Source: Mesorhizobium mediterraneum
GTDB taxonomy: Bacteria > Pseudomonadota > Alphaproteobacteria > Rhizobiales > Rhizobiaceae
DNA length: 64,000 bases
Reading direction: 5' to 3'
NCBI RefSeq assembly: GCF_002284565.1
Contig: NZ_NPKI01000032.1
Span: forward strand, 62,390-126,389
Shown here: positions 7,853-16,217 of the stretch, piece by piece
Numbering within the stretch: the stretch's first letter is position 1
Layout: every line of letters begins with the position of its first letter
Program-made: the position numbers and the translations under genes
The notes under the pieces: generated by a model
What the model was told of the DNA's origin: nothing
What the model saw: the letters and a program-made list of their open reading frames with translations, nothing else
Database searches by the model: none

Positions 7853-9253
7853 CTACCGCATGATCATGCGCTGTGTGTCGCGGTTTTGCGCATATGTAGC
7901 CTTGTCATAGGGGGCCTGCGCCTCGAGCTGCTCCTTGGTGAAGTTCGTGTAGAGATAGCGCTTGCCATCCTTGTCGGTCATGAATTTGAGGTTGTCCATG
8001 CCGATCGCCACCTCCTTCTCGCCAACGCCAAGGAAACCGCCGACGTCGATGATGACGGCGTCGACCTTCTTGTCGCCCGTCAGCACGACGTCACCAATCT
8101 CACCGACATTGACATCATTGGCGCCATAGACGGTGGTTCCAACCAGATCCTCGGACCGGATTTTGTCGACCGGCATTTCGGTCAGCGCCGACTTGTCGAT
8201 CGCCGCGGTCTGCGTCTGGTCGGGGGCTGAGGCGTCAGGCGTTGCTGCAGCCGGAGCCTCGGCTGTCTTGTCCATTGGAGCCGGAGCGGCGGTGTCAGGC
8301 GTTGCCGCCGGGGCTTCCGCGGTCTTATCCGCCGGGGCTGGAGCCGGAGTGACGGTAGGGGTGGTAGCCACCGGCGCCGCCGCGTCAGTGGATGCGGTAG
8401 TCGCCGGGGCGGGATCATAGGGCCTGCGGTCGAACTCCGGCAACGCCTCCAGACCTTCCTTCGTGGTCTCGGCCACCAGCCAGCGATCGCCGTCCCTCTC
8501 CGCCCACTTGGCCTTGTCGAACTGATAGGCCACGTTCTTTTCGCCAACCTCAAGGAAGCCGCCGACGCCAATGATCAGCGACTCGGCCTTGCCATCCTTG
8601 GCCAGGACGATGTCGTTCACGTCGCCGATGTTTTGAGCGTCGTCGCCGGTGCCGTTGTAGACGGTTTCACCGATGATGTTGGTGGCAAGGTTCCCATCGG
8701 CGCGCTTCACGGGCTCGGCCGGAGCCGGTTCAGCCGGAGCCGCCGGAGCGTTCTGTGCGGTGGTATCGGTCGTGCCAGAAGGGGCTGGAGGAGCCGTAGC
8801 CGTGGTATCGCTGGCCACAGGAGCCGGATCATAGGGCTTGCGATCGAAGTCCGGCTGAGCCGTCAATTCATCCTTTGTGGTTTGGGCAATCAGCCAGCGG
8901 TCGCCATTCCGTTCGGCCCATTGCAGCTTGCTGTAGTCGAAAGTGACATTCTTGGCGCCGACGCCAAGAAAGCCGCCGACGCCGATGACGACGGACTTCG
9001 CCTGACCGTTTTCATCGAAGACGACATCACTGACATTGCCGATGTTCTCGGCATCGTCGGCTGTGCCATTGTAGACAGATTCACCGATGATATTGGTTAC
9101 CAGGCTGCCCTCGGCGCGCGGAATGGGAGCAGCCGGAGCGGTATCCTGGACTGCTGGATCCTGCGTCGGCGCCGGGGTTGTGGCCGTCTGCGCGTATGCG
9201 CCGGTCGCAATCAACGCTGCGAGTGCGGTGGTGGTTAAAAGGGTGCGGATCAT
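7853..9253 (-). CDS. Secreted protein with three PRC-barrel domains
   Basis: The 466-aa protein starts with a signal peptide (MIRTLLTTTALAALIATGAYA) and has three PRC-barrel modules, roughly residues 48-150, 195-295 and 385-460. The first two are close repeats (NIIGESVYNG / NIIGETVYNG, WAERNGDRWLIA / WAERDGDRWLVA). They are joined by Ala/Pro/Thr-rich linkers. The Met at 9253 has a GAGGAGA site; a longer frame to 9283 is not needed. A perfect EcfG-type promoter lies at 9330-9354, so it is probably a stress-induced envelope protein. The exact role is unknown. Confidence 0.85.
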   Translation of the reverse strand: MIRTLLTTTALAALIATGAYAQTATTPAPTQDPAVQDTAPAAPIPRAEGSLVTNIIGESVYNGTADDAENIGNVSDVVFDENGQAKSVVIGVGGFLGVGAKNVTFDYSKLQWAERNGDRWLIAQTTKDELTAQPDFDRKPYDPAPVASDTTATAPPAPSGTTDTTAQNAPAAPAEPAPAEPVKRADGNLATNIIGETVYNGTGDDAQNIGDVNDIVLAKDGKAESLIIGVGGFLEVGEKNVAYQFDKAKWAERDGDRWLVAETTKEGLEALPEFDRRPYDPAPATTASTDAAAPVATTPTVTPAPAPADKTAEAPAATPDTAAPAPMDKTAEAPAAATPDASAPDQTQTAAIDKSALTEMPVDKIRSEDLVGTTVYGANDVNVGEIGDVVLTGDKKVDAVIIDVGGFLGVGEKEVAIGMDNLKFMTDKDGKRYLYTNFTKEQLEAQAPYDKATYAQNRDTQRMIMR

Positions 9254-9329
9254 TGTAATCTCCTCGTGCGTTATTTCGTTCACGCCACGGGCCGCCGGTG
9301 GGAGATTGGTCGCGGCGTTACATATTCAC

Positions 9330-9354
9330 AACGTCGTGACCGCGCCGTTGTTCC
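9330..9354 (-). promoter_or_regulatory. EcfG-type promoter (GGAAC-N16-CGTT) for the PRC-barrel gene
   Basis: Read on the minus strand, GGAAC at 9354-9350 is followed after exactly 16 bases by CGTT at 9333-9330, matching the known EcfG general-stress consensus. It lies 77 bases upstream of the PRC-barrel start codon. Confidence 0.75.
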
Positions 9355-9448
9355 GAAACCATGGCGAGCGTCGTGAAAAAACCCTCCGAACCGCGCCAAT
9401 CAGGCAGTCGGCCGGTGAGATTCGCGCCTGTATTTTCGTTAGAGCTGC

Positions 9449-9473
9449 GGAACTTTTTTTCAGCCGCCCCGTT
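9449..9473 (+). promoter_or_regulatory. EcfG-type promoter (GGAAC-N16-CGTT) for the lipid kinase gene
   Basis: GGAAC at 9449-9453 and CGTT at 9470-9473, spaced by 16 bases, point toward the diacylglycerol-kinase-like gene at 9544. It is divergent from the PRC-barrel promoter about 95 bases away. Confidence 0.72.
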
Positions 9474-9543
9474 TCAGCCTGTGGCTGGGTCTGTCCTGGT
9501 CGATGATTACCCAATGGCTGACAAGAAAAAACGGAGCGGGGGG

Positions 9544-10464
9544 ATGCGATTTGCGGCGGTGCTGAACCAGGAGGGCGGCACCTTGCGCACGATTGATCTT
9601 TCCGCGTTCACCGACCGGATGCGCCAGACATTGGAGGCAGCAGGTCACTCCATCGATATCGACATCGTTGCCGGCAATGACATCGTTAGAGCGCTGGACC
9701 GCATCGCTTCGAAGCACAGCATCGACATTGTTCTGGCCGGTGGCGGCGACGGCACGATTTCGGCCGCGGCGGCTCGGTTGATGGGCAAGAAGAAGGCACT
9801 TGCCATTTTGCCGGCTGGCACGATGAACCTGTTCGCGCGCGGGCTCGGCATCCCACAGACCCTTGACGCGGCAGTGAAATCCTTTGCCGACGGCGAGGTG
9901 ATCGCAGTCGATATGGCAACCGCCAATGGCCAGCCATTCGTGCACCAGTTCTCGATCGGCATGCATGCCAGGATGGTTCAACTTCGCCAGACCATGGAGT
10001 TCGGCTCGCGGTTGGGAAAGATGCGGGCCTCGGCGAAGGCTGCCTGGGCGGCGATCAACAATCCGTCGGCAATGAAGGTGACGCTGACTATCGGCGAAGC
10101 CGAGATCGTGACGCGCACCACCGGCATCGGCATCACCAACAATCTGTTCGGTGAGGGTCATCTACCCTATGCCGACAATCCCGCCGGCGGCGTGCTCGGC
10201 ATCTATGTCACGGTGGCGCGGCGGCGTGGCGAACTGATCAGGGTCCTCTTCGACATGGCGCGCGGCAAATGGCGCGACAGCGAGCACGTCGAAATCCACC
10301 AGGCCGACCGGGCCGTTTTGAAAGTCCACTCGGCAACCAAGAAATTCCGAGCCGTCATGGATGGCGAACTGGTCAGGCTTGACCGCGAAACGACGATCGA
10401 AATCCGTCCTGGCGCGCTGAACGTTCTCGTCCCGGCGCGCGCTGTCCAAGCGAAGGCCGCGTGA
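9544..10464 (+). CDS. Diacylglycerol kinase catalytic-domain (lipid kinase) protein
   Basis: The 306-aa protein has the DAGK / YegS-type nucleotide-binding signature VLAGGGDGTISAAAARLMG (around residues 60-78) followed by LAILPAGTMNLFARGLGIP, the conserved GT-N-FAR segment. Such kinases phosphorylate diacylglycerol or related membrane lipids. The frame is open upstream, but the ATG at 9544 is preceded by a purine-rich GGAG site and begins right at the domain, so it is preferred over the ATG at 9514. An EcfG promoter lies upstream, suggesting stress-linked lipid remodelling (inference). Confidence 0.85.
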   Translation: MRFAAVLNQEGGTLRTIDLSAFTDRMRQTLEAAGHSIDIDIVAGNDIVRALDRIASKHSIDIVLAGGGDGTISAAAARLMGKKKALAILPAGTMNLFARGLGIPQTLDAAVKSFADGEVIAVDMATANGQPFVHQFSIGMHARMVQLRQTMEFGSRLGKMRASAKAAWAAINNPSAMKVTLTIGEAEIVTRTTGIGITNNLFGEGHLPYADNPAGGVLGIYVTVARRRGELIRVLFDMARGKWRDSEHVEIHQADRAVLKVHSATKKFRAVMDGELVRLDRETTIEIRPGALNVLVPARAVQAKAA

Positions 10465-10493
10465 TGCAGGCCGGCACAGTCGATCGGAAGGCT

Positions 10494-10694
10494 TCAGCCT
10501 TTGGGAATCTCGCCCTGTTCGTTCCTGGGAAGCTCGCCCTGTTCGGTTGTCGACGTCTTGTCTATCATGTTGCCGTAAATCTCCGCGATGCCCCAGGCGA
10601 TAAACGCCAAAAGCAGCGCGGCGATCAAGATACGGAAAGTGTGCCACCCCCAGCGTCCCTGGCGGGCTTTGTCTTCAGGAACGATCTTGGGCAT
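10494..10694 (-). CDS. Small single-pass membrane protein
   Basis: A 66-aa protein with one transmembrane helix (FRILIAALLLAFIAWGIAEIYG) and a polar, Gly/Glu-rich tail. The ATG at 10694 has GGAGG seven bases upstream and is preferred over the longer frame from 10721. A perfect EcfG-type promoter at 10770-10794 indicates stress control. Function unknown. Confidence 0.7.
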   Translation of the reverse strand: MPKIVPEDKARQGRWGWHTFRILIAALLLAFIAWGIAEIYGNMIDKTSTTEQGELPRNEQGEIPKG

Positions 10695-10769
10695 GATCGG
10701 CCTCCATGTTGTTTGGCGCAAGCATATTGTTTGGCGCCGGCGGGCGCGGCTGGCAAAACGTGGTTGGGT

Positions 10770-10794
10770 AACGGTTCCTCAAGGCGAAGGTTCC
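10770..10794 (-). promoter_or_regulatory. EcfG-type promoter for the small membrane protein gene
   Basis: On the minus strand GGAAC (10794-10790) and CGTT (10773-10770) are separated by 16 bases, 76 bases upstream of the start at 10694. Confidence 0.7.
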
Positions 10795-10857
10795 GGTTTC
10801 AGAGCCAGGCAACTGGCCTAGCGCGAATGGCTGCAAGCCGATGCATTTGGGGGCCTT

Positions 10858-12390
10858 GTGGATAGCAGGGTAGTGAAAAAGCCGACTCTGCCGGTCGATG
10901 TGCTTGGCGCGGTTGGCGCCGCGGACCGGCTTGCCGTGCTCCACGGTCTCGATGCAATCGACACGACGGCCGATCCTGACTTCGACCGTATCAGCGCTCT
11001 TGCCGCCGCGGTGATGCAAGCGCCTATCGCGCTCGTCACGCTGCTCGGTGTCGAGCGGCAATGGTTCAAGTCCTGTGTCGGCCTGGATGAGACCGAGGCC
11101 GCGACCGATACATCTTTCTGCGCCCACGCCATTGCCGCCGGCGACGAGCCGATGGTGGTGACCGATGCGAGCACGGATTCGCGTTTCAACGCCAGCCCGC
11201 TGGTCACCGGCGAGCACCATGTCCGTTTCTATGCGGGTGCGGTGATTGTGGTAGCCGGCGCCCGGATCGGCACGCTCTGCGTGCTCGACCGCAAGCCGCG
11301 CGCGTCGCCGTCTAACGCCAAGCTCGAACAATTGACGGCGCTCGCCAGGCTCGCCGCCAGCCTGTTCGCATTGAAGGACGCCACCCGCAACGGCGCCAGC
11401 GCCGCTGCGGCGCTGGCGCGTGAGGAAAAGCGGCGCGCCATAGCGCTCGACGCCGCCTCGCTCGCTAGCTGGGCATGGGATATCCCCACCGATATAATCG
11501 AATGCGATGTCCGGCTGTCCGAGCTGTTCGACCTGCCGCGCTCGAATCGGCTAAGGGCGCGCGATATCCTTGCTGCCATCGACCCGCGCGATGTCTACCA
11601 GACCGAGACGCACTTTCGCGACGCGCTGGCCAGCGGTGACGACTATTTTGGCGAATACCGCGTCAAGGGCTTCAGTCCGCCGCGCTGGCTCGCTACGCGC
11701 GGCCGTGTCATCGAGCGCGACGGCGACGGCAAGCCGACGTTGATCTTCGGCGTCAATTACGACGTCACCGAACGCAAGCTCGGCGACGAGCGGCAACGGC
11801 TCTTGCTGCGCGAGCTGAACCATCGCGTCAAGAACACGCTGGCGACCGTGCAGGCACTGGCGACGCAAACCGTTCGCCATGCCCGCCAGCCGAGCGAGTT
11901 CCTCGAAGCCTTTAGCGCCAGGCTTCAGGCGCTAGGCGCCGCCCACAGCCTGCTGTCCGACCGCGAGTGGCGCGGCATCGGCATTCGCGAACTCGTGCAG
12001 ATCGAGGTCAAGCCGTTCGACACCGCCCAACAGCCGCGCATGACGATCTCAGGCGCCGATCTCCTGCTTTCGCCCGACCAGGCGGTCGGGCTCGGCCTGA
12101 TCCTGCATGAACTGGCCAACAACGCGCTGCAATACGGATCGCTGTCGGCGGCTGCGGGCAAGGTCGATCTCGACTGGAAGGCACAGGGCCGGAAAGGCGC
12201 ACGGCGTCTTGTGCTGACCTGGCGCGAAAGCGGCGGGCCTGAAGTTGCCTCGCCCGAACGCCACGGCTTCGGCTCGATCCTGATCCGCCGCAGCCTGGCT
12301 AAGGTCATCTCCAGCGAAGTGACCCACGAATTCCGACCGGAAGGCGTGTTTGCCGAAATATCGATGCCGCTGGAGGATCTGTCGAAGTGA
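10858..12390 (+). CDS. HWE-family sensor histidine kinase with GAF and PAS domains
   Basis: The 510-aa soluble protein has an N-terminal GAF domain (about residues 20-165), a PAS domain (about 190-305), then an HWE-type kinase core. The phosphoacceptor box is LNHRVKN with His near residue 322; the N-box is HELANNALQYG and the G1 region is LTWRESGGP, giving the W-x-E hallmark. HWE/HisKA_2 kinases are the known class of kinases that phosphorylate PhyR in alphaproteobacteria. The chosen start is GTG at 10858. No EcfG promoter was found upstream, unlike its neighbours. The signal is unknown. Confidence 0.88.
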   Translation: MDSRVVKKPTLPVDVLGAVGAADRLAVLHGLDAIDTTADPDFDRISALAAAVMQAPIALVTLLGVERQWFKSCVGLDETEAATDTSFCAHAIAAGDEPMVVTDASTDSRFNASPLVTGEHHVRFYAGAVIVVAGARIGTLCVLDRKPRASPSNAKLEQLTALARLAASLFALKDATRNGASAAAALAREEKRRAIALDAASLASWAWDIPTDIIECDVRLSELFDLPRSNRLRARDILAAIDPRDVYQTETHFRDALASGDDYFGEYRVKGFSPPRWLATRGRVIERDGDGKPTLIFGVNYDVTERKLGDERQRLLLRELNHRVKNTLATVQALATQTVRHARQPSEFLEAFSARLQALGAAHSLLSDREWRGIGIRELVQIEVKPFDTAQQPRMTISGADLLLSPDQAVGLGLILHELANNALQYGSLSAAAGKVDLDWKAQGRKGARRLVLTWRESGGPEVASPERHGFGSILIRRSLAKVISSEVTHEFRPEGVFAEISMPLEDLSK

Positions 12391-12399
12391 TGGCTCGAC

Positions 12400-12482
12400 C
12401 CTGATCCCGAACCGAAGGTCCTCGTCAGCGAAAAGTGGGGTCCGGTTTTCGGATAAGATCATGGTCGAGCAAGAAGAAGAAT
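12400..12482. repeat. Dispersed intergenic repeat (rhizobial type)
   Basis: The stretch containing AAAGTGGGGTCCGGTTTTCGG and ATAAGATCATGGTCGAGCAA looks like a short repeat I recall as scattered between genes in Mesorhizobium and related genomes. Only one copy is visible here, so the assignment rests on memory of the family. Confidence 0.4.
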
Positions 12483-12491
12483 CGCTTCGAG

Positions 12492-12956
12492 CTATTTCGC
12501 TTCGCCGGCATCCGGATCGTCGGCATCGGGCTTTATATTCTCGCGGTAGATGGCGTAGGCGGCGAGTGCGATCGCCGGACCGAGAATGGTGCCCAGGCCA
12601 CCTTTCCCCTTGAGCAGCGTCGGCAGTATGGCGAGCGCAGCCGTGATGCCGACCGCCTTCATGTCGGCATTGCGCCTCCGCGCCCTGCGTCGGGCGCGCG
12701 CGCCGGCCGACAGCTGATAAATAAGCAGGAGGACCCCTGCGATCACCAGGAAGCCGATTCCGAAACCAAAGCAGGCTGCCATCGGCCCGTAGCGGCCCGC
12801 CACCCAAATATAGGCCGCTCCGACGAGGAAACCGAGGCCGCACAGTGCTGCAAGTGCCGCGAGCGCATAGACGATTGCAGCCGTGCGCGCGCGACGCACG
12901 GCTGCAACGGTCTCACCCGAGGCGAGGCCCGAGATCAGCGATGCCAGCATTCCCAT
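12492..12956 (-). CDS. Phage-holin-family (Holin-X-like) membrane protein
   Basis: The 154-aa protein has two adjacent transmembrane helices (AAIVYALAALAALCGLGFLV and ACFGFGIGFLVIAGVLLLI), then a basic Arg-rich stretch and a further hydrophobic segment. This layout fits the actinobacterial Holin-X / DUF1469-like family found beside DUF883 genes. It starts 12 nt after the stop of the DUF883-like gene and is likely its operon partner under the same EcfG promoter. Despite the family name it is not a phage gene in this setting. Met at 12950 is an alternative start. Confidence 0.72.
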   Translation of the reverse strand: MGMLASLISGLASGETVAAVRRARTAAIVYALAALAALCGLGFLVGAAYIWVAGRYGPMAACFGFGIGFLVIAGVLLLIYQLSAGARARRRARRRNADMKAVGITAALAILPTLLKGKGGLGTILGPAIALAAYAIYRENIKPDADDPDAGEAK

Positions 12957-12967
12957 CTGGGCTGAGG

Positions 12968-13294
12968 CTAGCGGCGCGCGAGAAGCGCGAACAGAAAGCC
13001 GACGCCGGCGGCGATCGCCAGCGACGTCACCGGCTTTTCGCGCACGCTCGCCGCCACTTGCGCTTCGAGGTCCTTGGCGTTGCTGCGCAGGGTGTCGAAG
13101 GCCGCTTCGCCCTGGGCGCGCAGTTGCTCGACGCCTTCGGTCGCGGCGCGGCGGGCCGTCCCGTAACCATGTTCGCCGGTCTTGGCCAATTGCTTGGTGA
13201 GTTTTTCGATATCGGCTTTCAATTGCCTGATGTCGGCCTCGAGATCCGAATTCGCCCGGCTTGCGTTCGCGGTCTTTCCTGCGGCAGTCGCCAT
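12968..13294 (-). CDS. DUF883 (ElaB/YqjD-like) membrane-anchored protein
   Basis: A 108-aa protein with a long amphipathic coiled-coil region (residues 15-85) and a C-terminal transmembrane helix (VTSLAIAAGVGFLFALLARR), the standard DUF883 architecture. ElaB/YqjD proteins sit in the inner membrane and bind ribosomes in stationary phase in E. coli. A perfect EcfG promoter ends 31 bases upstream of the start, consistent with stress or stationary-phase expression. Confidence 0.82.
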   Translation of the reverse strand: MATAAGKTANASRANSDLEADIRQLKADIEKLTKQLAKTGEHGYGTARRAATEGVEQLRAQGEAAFDTLRSNAKDLEAQVAASVREKPVTSLAIAAGVGFLFALLARR

Positions 13295-13324
13295 TGCTTA
13301 ACTCCTTGCGCTTGCTTGGTTTCA

Positions 13325-13349
13325 AACGCTCGATACTCACCAAGGTTCC
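13325..13349 (-). promoter_or_regulatory. EcfG-type promoter for the DUF883-holin gene pair
   Basis: Minus-strand GGAAC (13349-13345) and CGTT (13328-13325) with a 16-base spacer lie directly upstream of the DUF883-like gene. Confidence 0.75.
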
Positions 13350-13631
13350 GAAATCGGAACAAGGTCCATGAAAGGGTGTTTCCGCGTATGAGTCCAGCCC
13401 GAACCGAACATCCCAGGACCGGCGTCAGATCAGCAGCCGGCTACCCCCCAGCGCGAGCTAAGCCTGCGGATCGTCTGTTGAACGATCGAGATTCCGTCGT
13501 CTGCGACGGACATGTTTTTTTACATAACAGAATGCCAAATAACTTTAGATGACAGGACACCAAATAGCGATCATGACTCCTCTGTTCCCTGCGCTTCCCC
13601 TTTTCCCTGCGCGCCACGGAGACATTGCCAC

Positions 13632-14012
13632 GTGCCACCCCTGCTTGACGGATTGCGGATTCTTGTTTTGGAGGATGAATTCCTGATCGCCATGGATGTC
13701 GAGCAGCTTTGCCGCGACTACGGCGCCGGCGACGTGACCATCGCCCGCGATCTGGGTGAGATCGATCGCAAGAACGTTGCCTTGCGATTCGACGCAGCCA
13801 TCGTCGATCTCATGCTGGGCGGCGCTTCGACGCTCGATTTCGCTTCGCGGCTGCGCGAATCGGGCGTGCCTTTCGTCTTCGCCTCGGGCTATTCCGACAT
13901 GGACGAAATCAAGGTGTCCTTTCCCGATATCAGATTGGTCACCAAGCCCTATTCGGGAGACGATCTCGTGCAGGCAGTGGCGGCGGCGTGCGGGCGCGGA
14001 CCTCTTGTTTGA
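13632..14012 (+). CDS. Single-domain response regulator with FASGY motif
   Basis: The 126-aa protein is a lone receiver: acidic pocket VLEDE, phospho-acceptor Asp near residue 59 (AAIVDLMLGG), and Lys in VTKPYSG. VPFVFASGYSD matches the FATGUY-type receiver subclass (Phe-Ala-Thr/Ser-Gly-Tyr), whose known members include SdrG of Sphingomonas, involved in the general stress response. The GTG at 13632 with GGAG ten bases upstream starts just before the domain. It is convergent with ecfG. A weak promoter-like match (GGAAC-N16-TGTT) lies at 13356-13380. Confidence 0.82.
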   Translation: MPPLLDGLRILVLEDEFLIAMDVEQLCRDYGAGDVTIARDLGEIDRKNVALRFDAAIVDLMLGGASTLDFASRLRESGVPFVFASGYSDMDEIKVSFPDIRLVTKPYSGDDLVQAVAAACGRGPLV

Positions 14013-14051
14013 GGGTCCGGAAACGGAGGCGCGCATTGCCGGGGTCAGTGT

Positions 14052-14603
14052 TCAGGCGGCGTTCGACCCCGTCACCTGAGCCGAGATCGCGTCCGGGCCA
14101 AACTCGTCATCGCCGGAAATCTTCAGGATTTCCTGCAACCGCGTGCGGGCGCGGCTGACGCGGCTCTTGATCGTTCCGACCGCACAGCCGCAGATCTCGG
14201 CGGCTTCCTCGTAGGAAAAGCCCGAAGCGCCGATGAGGATGATGGCTTCGCGCTGGTCCTCGGGCAATTGCTCGAGCGCGCTACGAAAGTCCTTGAGGTC
14301 GAGTTGGCCGTGCTGGGCCGGGTGGACGGCTAGCCTGGCCGTCATGATGCCATCGCTGTCCTGCACCTCGCGGCCGCGCTTGCGCATCTGCGAATAGAAT
14401 TCATTGCGCAGGATGGTGAACAGCCATGCCTTGAGATTGGTGCCCGGCTCGAAGCTTTCATGCTTGTCCCAGGCCTTCACCAGCGTTTCCTGCACCAGAT
14501 CGTCGGCCTTGTCTGCGTTTTGCGTCAACGATACGGCGAAGGCCCGCAGGCTCGGAATCGAGCCGAGCAGATCGGTCTTGAAGCTCTGGGAGACAGCCGC
14601 CAT
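14052..14603 (-). CDS. ecfG: ECF RNA polymerase sigma factor, EcfG type
   Basis: The 183-aa protein has sigma region 2 (ADDLVQETLVKAWDKHESFEPGTNLKAW) and region 4 (LPEDQREAIILIGASGFSYEEAAEICGCAVGTIKSRVSRAR) without extra domains. In alphaproteobacteria, EcfG drives the general stress regulon from GGAAC-N16/17-CGTT promoters and is held inactive by NepR. Here it is 3 nt downstream of nepR and opposite phyR, the standard module. An EcfG-type promoter ahead of nepR implies autoregulation. The assignment is firm from context and sequence. Confidence 0.93.
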   Translation of the reverse strand: MAAVSQSFKTDLLGSIPSLRAFAVSLTQNADKADDLVQETLVKAWDKHESFEPGTNLKAWLFTILRNEFYSQMRKRGREVQDSDGIMTARLAVHPAQHGQLDLKDFRSALEQLPEDQREAIILIGASGFSYEEAAEICGCAVGTIKSRVSRARTRLQEILKISGDDEFGPDAISAQVTGSNAA

Positions 14604-14606
14604 GCC

Positions 14607-14801
14607 TCAGTCCTTTTTCTGTGCAGGTTGGGCCCGTTCCAACTGGCTGAGCAATTGGGCGAAGCGATCCGGCACATTGTCGGAGACCAGCTCGTCGTAA
14701 TATTGTTTGAGTTTGCGGCCGATTTCCGAATTTGGCCCGAGCGGGTCGCCGGAAGCAGCCCGGCGCCTGTTTGCAGCGCCAGCCGTGGTATTTTTCGTCA
14801 T
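14607..14801 (-). CDS. nepR: Anti-sigma factor NepR
   Basis: A 64-aa protein with the NepR helix signature IGRKLKQYYDELVSDNVPDRFAQLLSQLE, flanked by disordered ends. NepR binds EcfG and is itself captured by phosphorylated PhyR, which releases the sigma factor. It is first in the nepR-ecfG operon and divergent from phyR. Confidence 0.92.
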   Translation of the reverse strand: MTKNTTAGAANRRRAASGDPLGPNSEIGRKLKQYYDELVSDNVPDRFAQLLSQLERAQPAQKKD

Positions 14802-14898
14802 GTCTTCATTTCGCCCTTTGTTCCCAGCACCCGGCCGCCCCTAAACACAAGACGCAAAGCAAGCGGCCCCCTCGTCGGGTTGCCCCATCCCGACCTCA

Positions 14899-14923
14899 AA
14901 CGCCGACCCATTATATTAGTTCC
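14899..14923 (-). promoter_or_regulatory. EcfG-type promoter for nepR-ecfG
   Basis: Minus-strand GGAAC (14923-14919), 16 bases, CGTT (14902-14899), 98 bases upstream of nepR. It sits back to back with the phyR promoter, only 9 bases apart. Confidence 0.82.
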
Positions 14924-14932
14924 ACAACCATC

Positions 14933-14957
14933 GGAACTTTTTCGGAAATCCGGCGTT
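14933..14957 (+). promoter_or_regulatory. EcfG-type promoter for phyR
   Basis: GGAAC at 14933-14937 and CGTT at 14954-14957 with a 16-base spacer point to phyR at 15039. Confidence 0.83.
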
Positions 14958-15038
14958 TGTGTTTTCAGGGCTATTTTCGGGACTTGTAATCAGCTTAGCC
15001 TGCAATCTATGCATTTACGTCAGAGGGAGACGTCCGTC

Positions 15039-15833
15039 ATGAGCCTATCCGCAACCATCGCTCCACACCTGCCGTTCCTGCGCCGCTTCTCGCGGGCGGT
15101 TTCCGGATCGCAGGAGAGTGGCGACGCGCTGGTCGCCGCGATGCTCGAAGCCATCATCGCCGACGTCGACATCTTTCCGAACGCGTCGAACGACCGGATC
15201 GCGCTCTACAAAGTCTTCGCCAGGCTGTTCACCTCGGTCGCCATCCGCGTTCCGCAAGAGCACCCGCAGTCGGCGTGGGAACAGCGCGCCGCCGCCAATC
15301 TGAACGCGATCTCACCGCGCCCCCGCCAGGCCTTCCTGCTGGTCGCCGTCGAAGGTTTCAGCGAAGACGAGGCGGCGGAGATTCTCGACGTCGACGATGA
15401 GGAGTTCTCCGAACTTCTCACCGAGGCCAGCAACGAGATTTCCCGCCAGGTGGCAACCGATGTGCTGATCATCGAGGACGAGCCGCTGATCGCCATGGAC
15501 ATCGAGCAAATGGTCGAAAGCCTGGGTCACCGCGTCGTCGGGACTGCGCGTACCCACGCCGAGGCGGTGGCTATGTTCGCAAAGACGCGGCCAAAAATGG
15601 TGCTGGCCGACATCCAGCTTGCCGACGGCAGCTCGGGCATCGAAGCGGTGAACGAAATCCTGTCGTCCACGCCGGTGCCGGTGATCTTCATCACCGCCTT
15701 TCCCGAACGTCTCCTGACCGGCGAGCGGCCGGAGCCGGCCTTCCTCGTCACCAAGCCGTTCAATCCGGAGATGGTCAAGGCCCTGATCAGCCAGGCGCTG
15801 TTCTTCGACCGGCATGCGAAAGCCGCTGCATAG
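15039..15833 (+). CDS. phyR: Response regulator PhyR (anti-anti-sigma factor)
   Basis: The 264-aa protein joins an EcfG-like sigma domain (about residues 1-125, lacking promoter-binding function in the family) to a C-terminal receiver (about 140-255) with acidic pocket LIIEDE, phospho-acceptor Asp near residue 191 (VLADIQLADG) and FITAFPERLL. Phosphorylation exposes the sigma-like domain, which sequesters NepR. The ATG at 15039 has GAGGGAGA upstream; the frame is open further but the start is clear. Divergent from nepR-ecfG with its own EcfG promoter. Confidence 0.94.
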   Translation: MSLSATIAPHLPFLRRFSRAVSGSQESGDALVAAMLEAIIADVDIFPNASNDRIALYKVFARLFTSVAIRVPQEHPQSAWEQRAAANLNAISPRPRQAFLLVAVEGFSEDEAAEILDVDDEEFSELLTEASNEISRQVATDVLIIEDEPLIAMDIEQMVESLGHRVVGTARTHAEAVAMFAKTRPKMVLADIQLADGSSGIEAVNEILSSTPVPVIFITAFPERLLTGERPEPAFLVTKPFNPEMVKALISQALFFDRHAKAAA

Positions 15834-15995
15834 GACCGGATAGGCCCAGCCTAGCGCCGCTCTGTTTTCCACAGATCAAACGACGCTGGCCCTTTGCGGC
15901 TGGCAAACGTCCTTTGCGCCTAGAACTTTCCCTGCTCGTGACGATTCAATTCGGGCCGGAAAGATTTCCAGGGATCGTCTTTTTCGGGAAATGGT

Positions 15996-16020
15996 GGAAC
16001 AAACGGCAGCGAAAGGCGTT
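15996..16020 (+). promoter_or_regulatory. EcfG-type promoter for the DUF1328 gene
   Basis: GGAAC at 15996-16000, 16 bases, CGTT at 16017-16020, ending 29 bases before the ATG at 16050. Confidence 0.8.
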
Positions 16021-16049
16021 TTTGCCACACCATTCGAAGGAGATGGATC

Positions 16050-16217
16050 ATGCTTTACTGGGCGCTCGTATTTCTCGTCGTCGCGATCATTGCAGGCGCT
16101 CTTGGTTTCGGCGGCATCGCCGGCACCTCTGCCGGTATAGCGCAGATATTGTTTTTCATCTTTCTCGCTTTCCTGATCATTTCGCTTATCGCGGGCTTGT
16201 TCAAACGGGCGTCGTGA
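16050..16217 (+). CDS. DUF1328 small membrane protein
   Basis: A 55-aa, very hydrophobic protein with two transmembrane helices: MLYWALVFLVVAIIAGALGF then a Gly-rich turn (GGIAGTSAGIAQ) and ILFFIFLAFLIISLIAGLF. This is the DUF1328 (YtjA-like) signature. GAAGGAGA lies seven bases upstream of the ATG. It follows a perfect EcfG promoter, in keeping with the stress-induced expression of this family in other bacteria. Molecular role unknown. Confidence 0.85.
   Translation: MLYWALVFLVVAIIAGALGFGGIAGTSAGIAQILFFIFLAFLIISLIAGLFKRAS

Noticed and set aside
12492..12956. Prophage holin
   Set aside because: The holin-family name comes from the domain; the gene is paired with a DUF883 gene under an EcfG promoter with no phage genes nearby.
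13356..13380. EcfG promoter for the FASGY receiver gene
   Set aside because: The -10 element reads TGTT instead of CGTT and lies 250 bases upstream, so it was not counted with the nine perfect sites.
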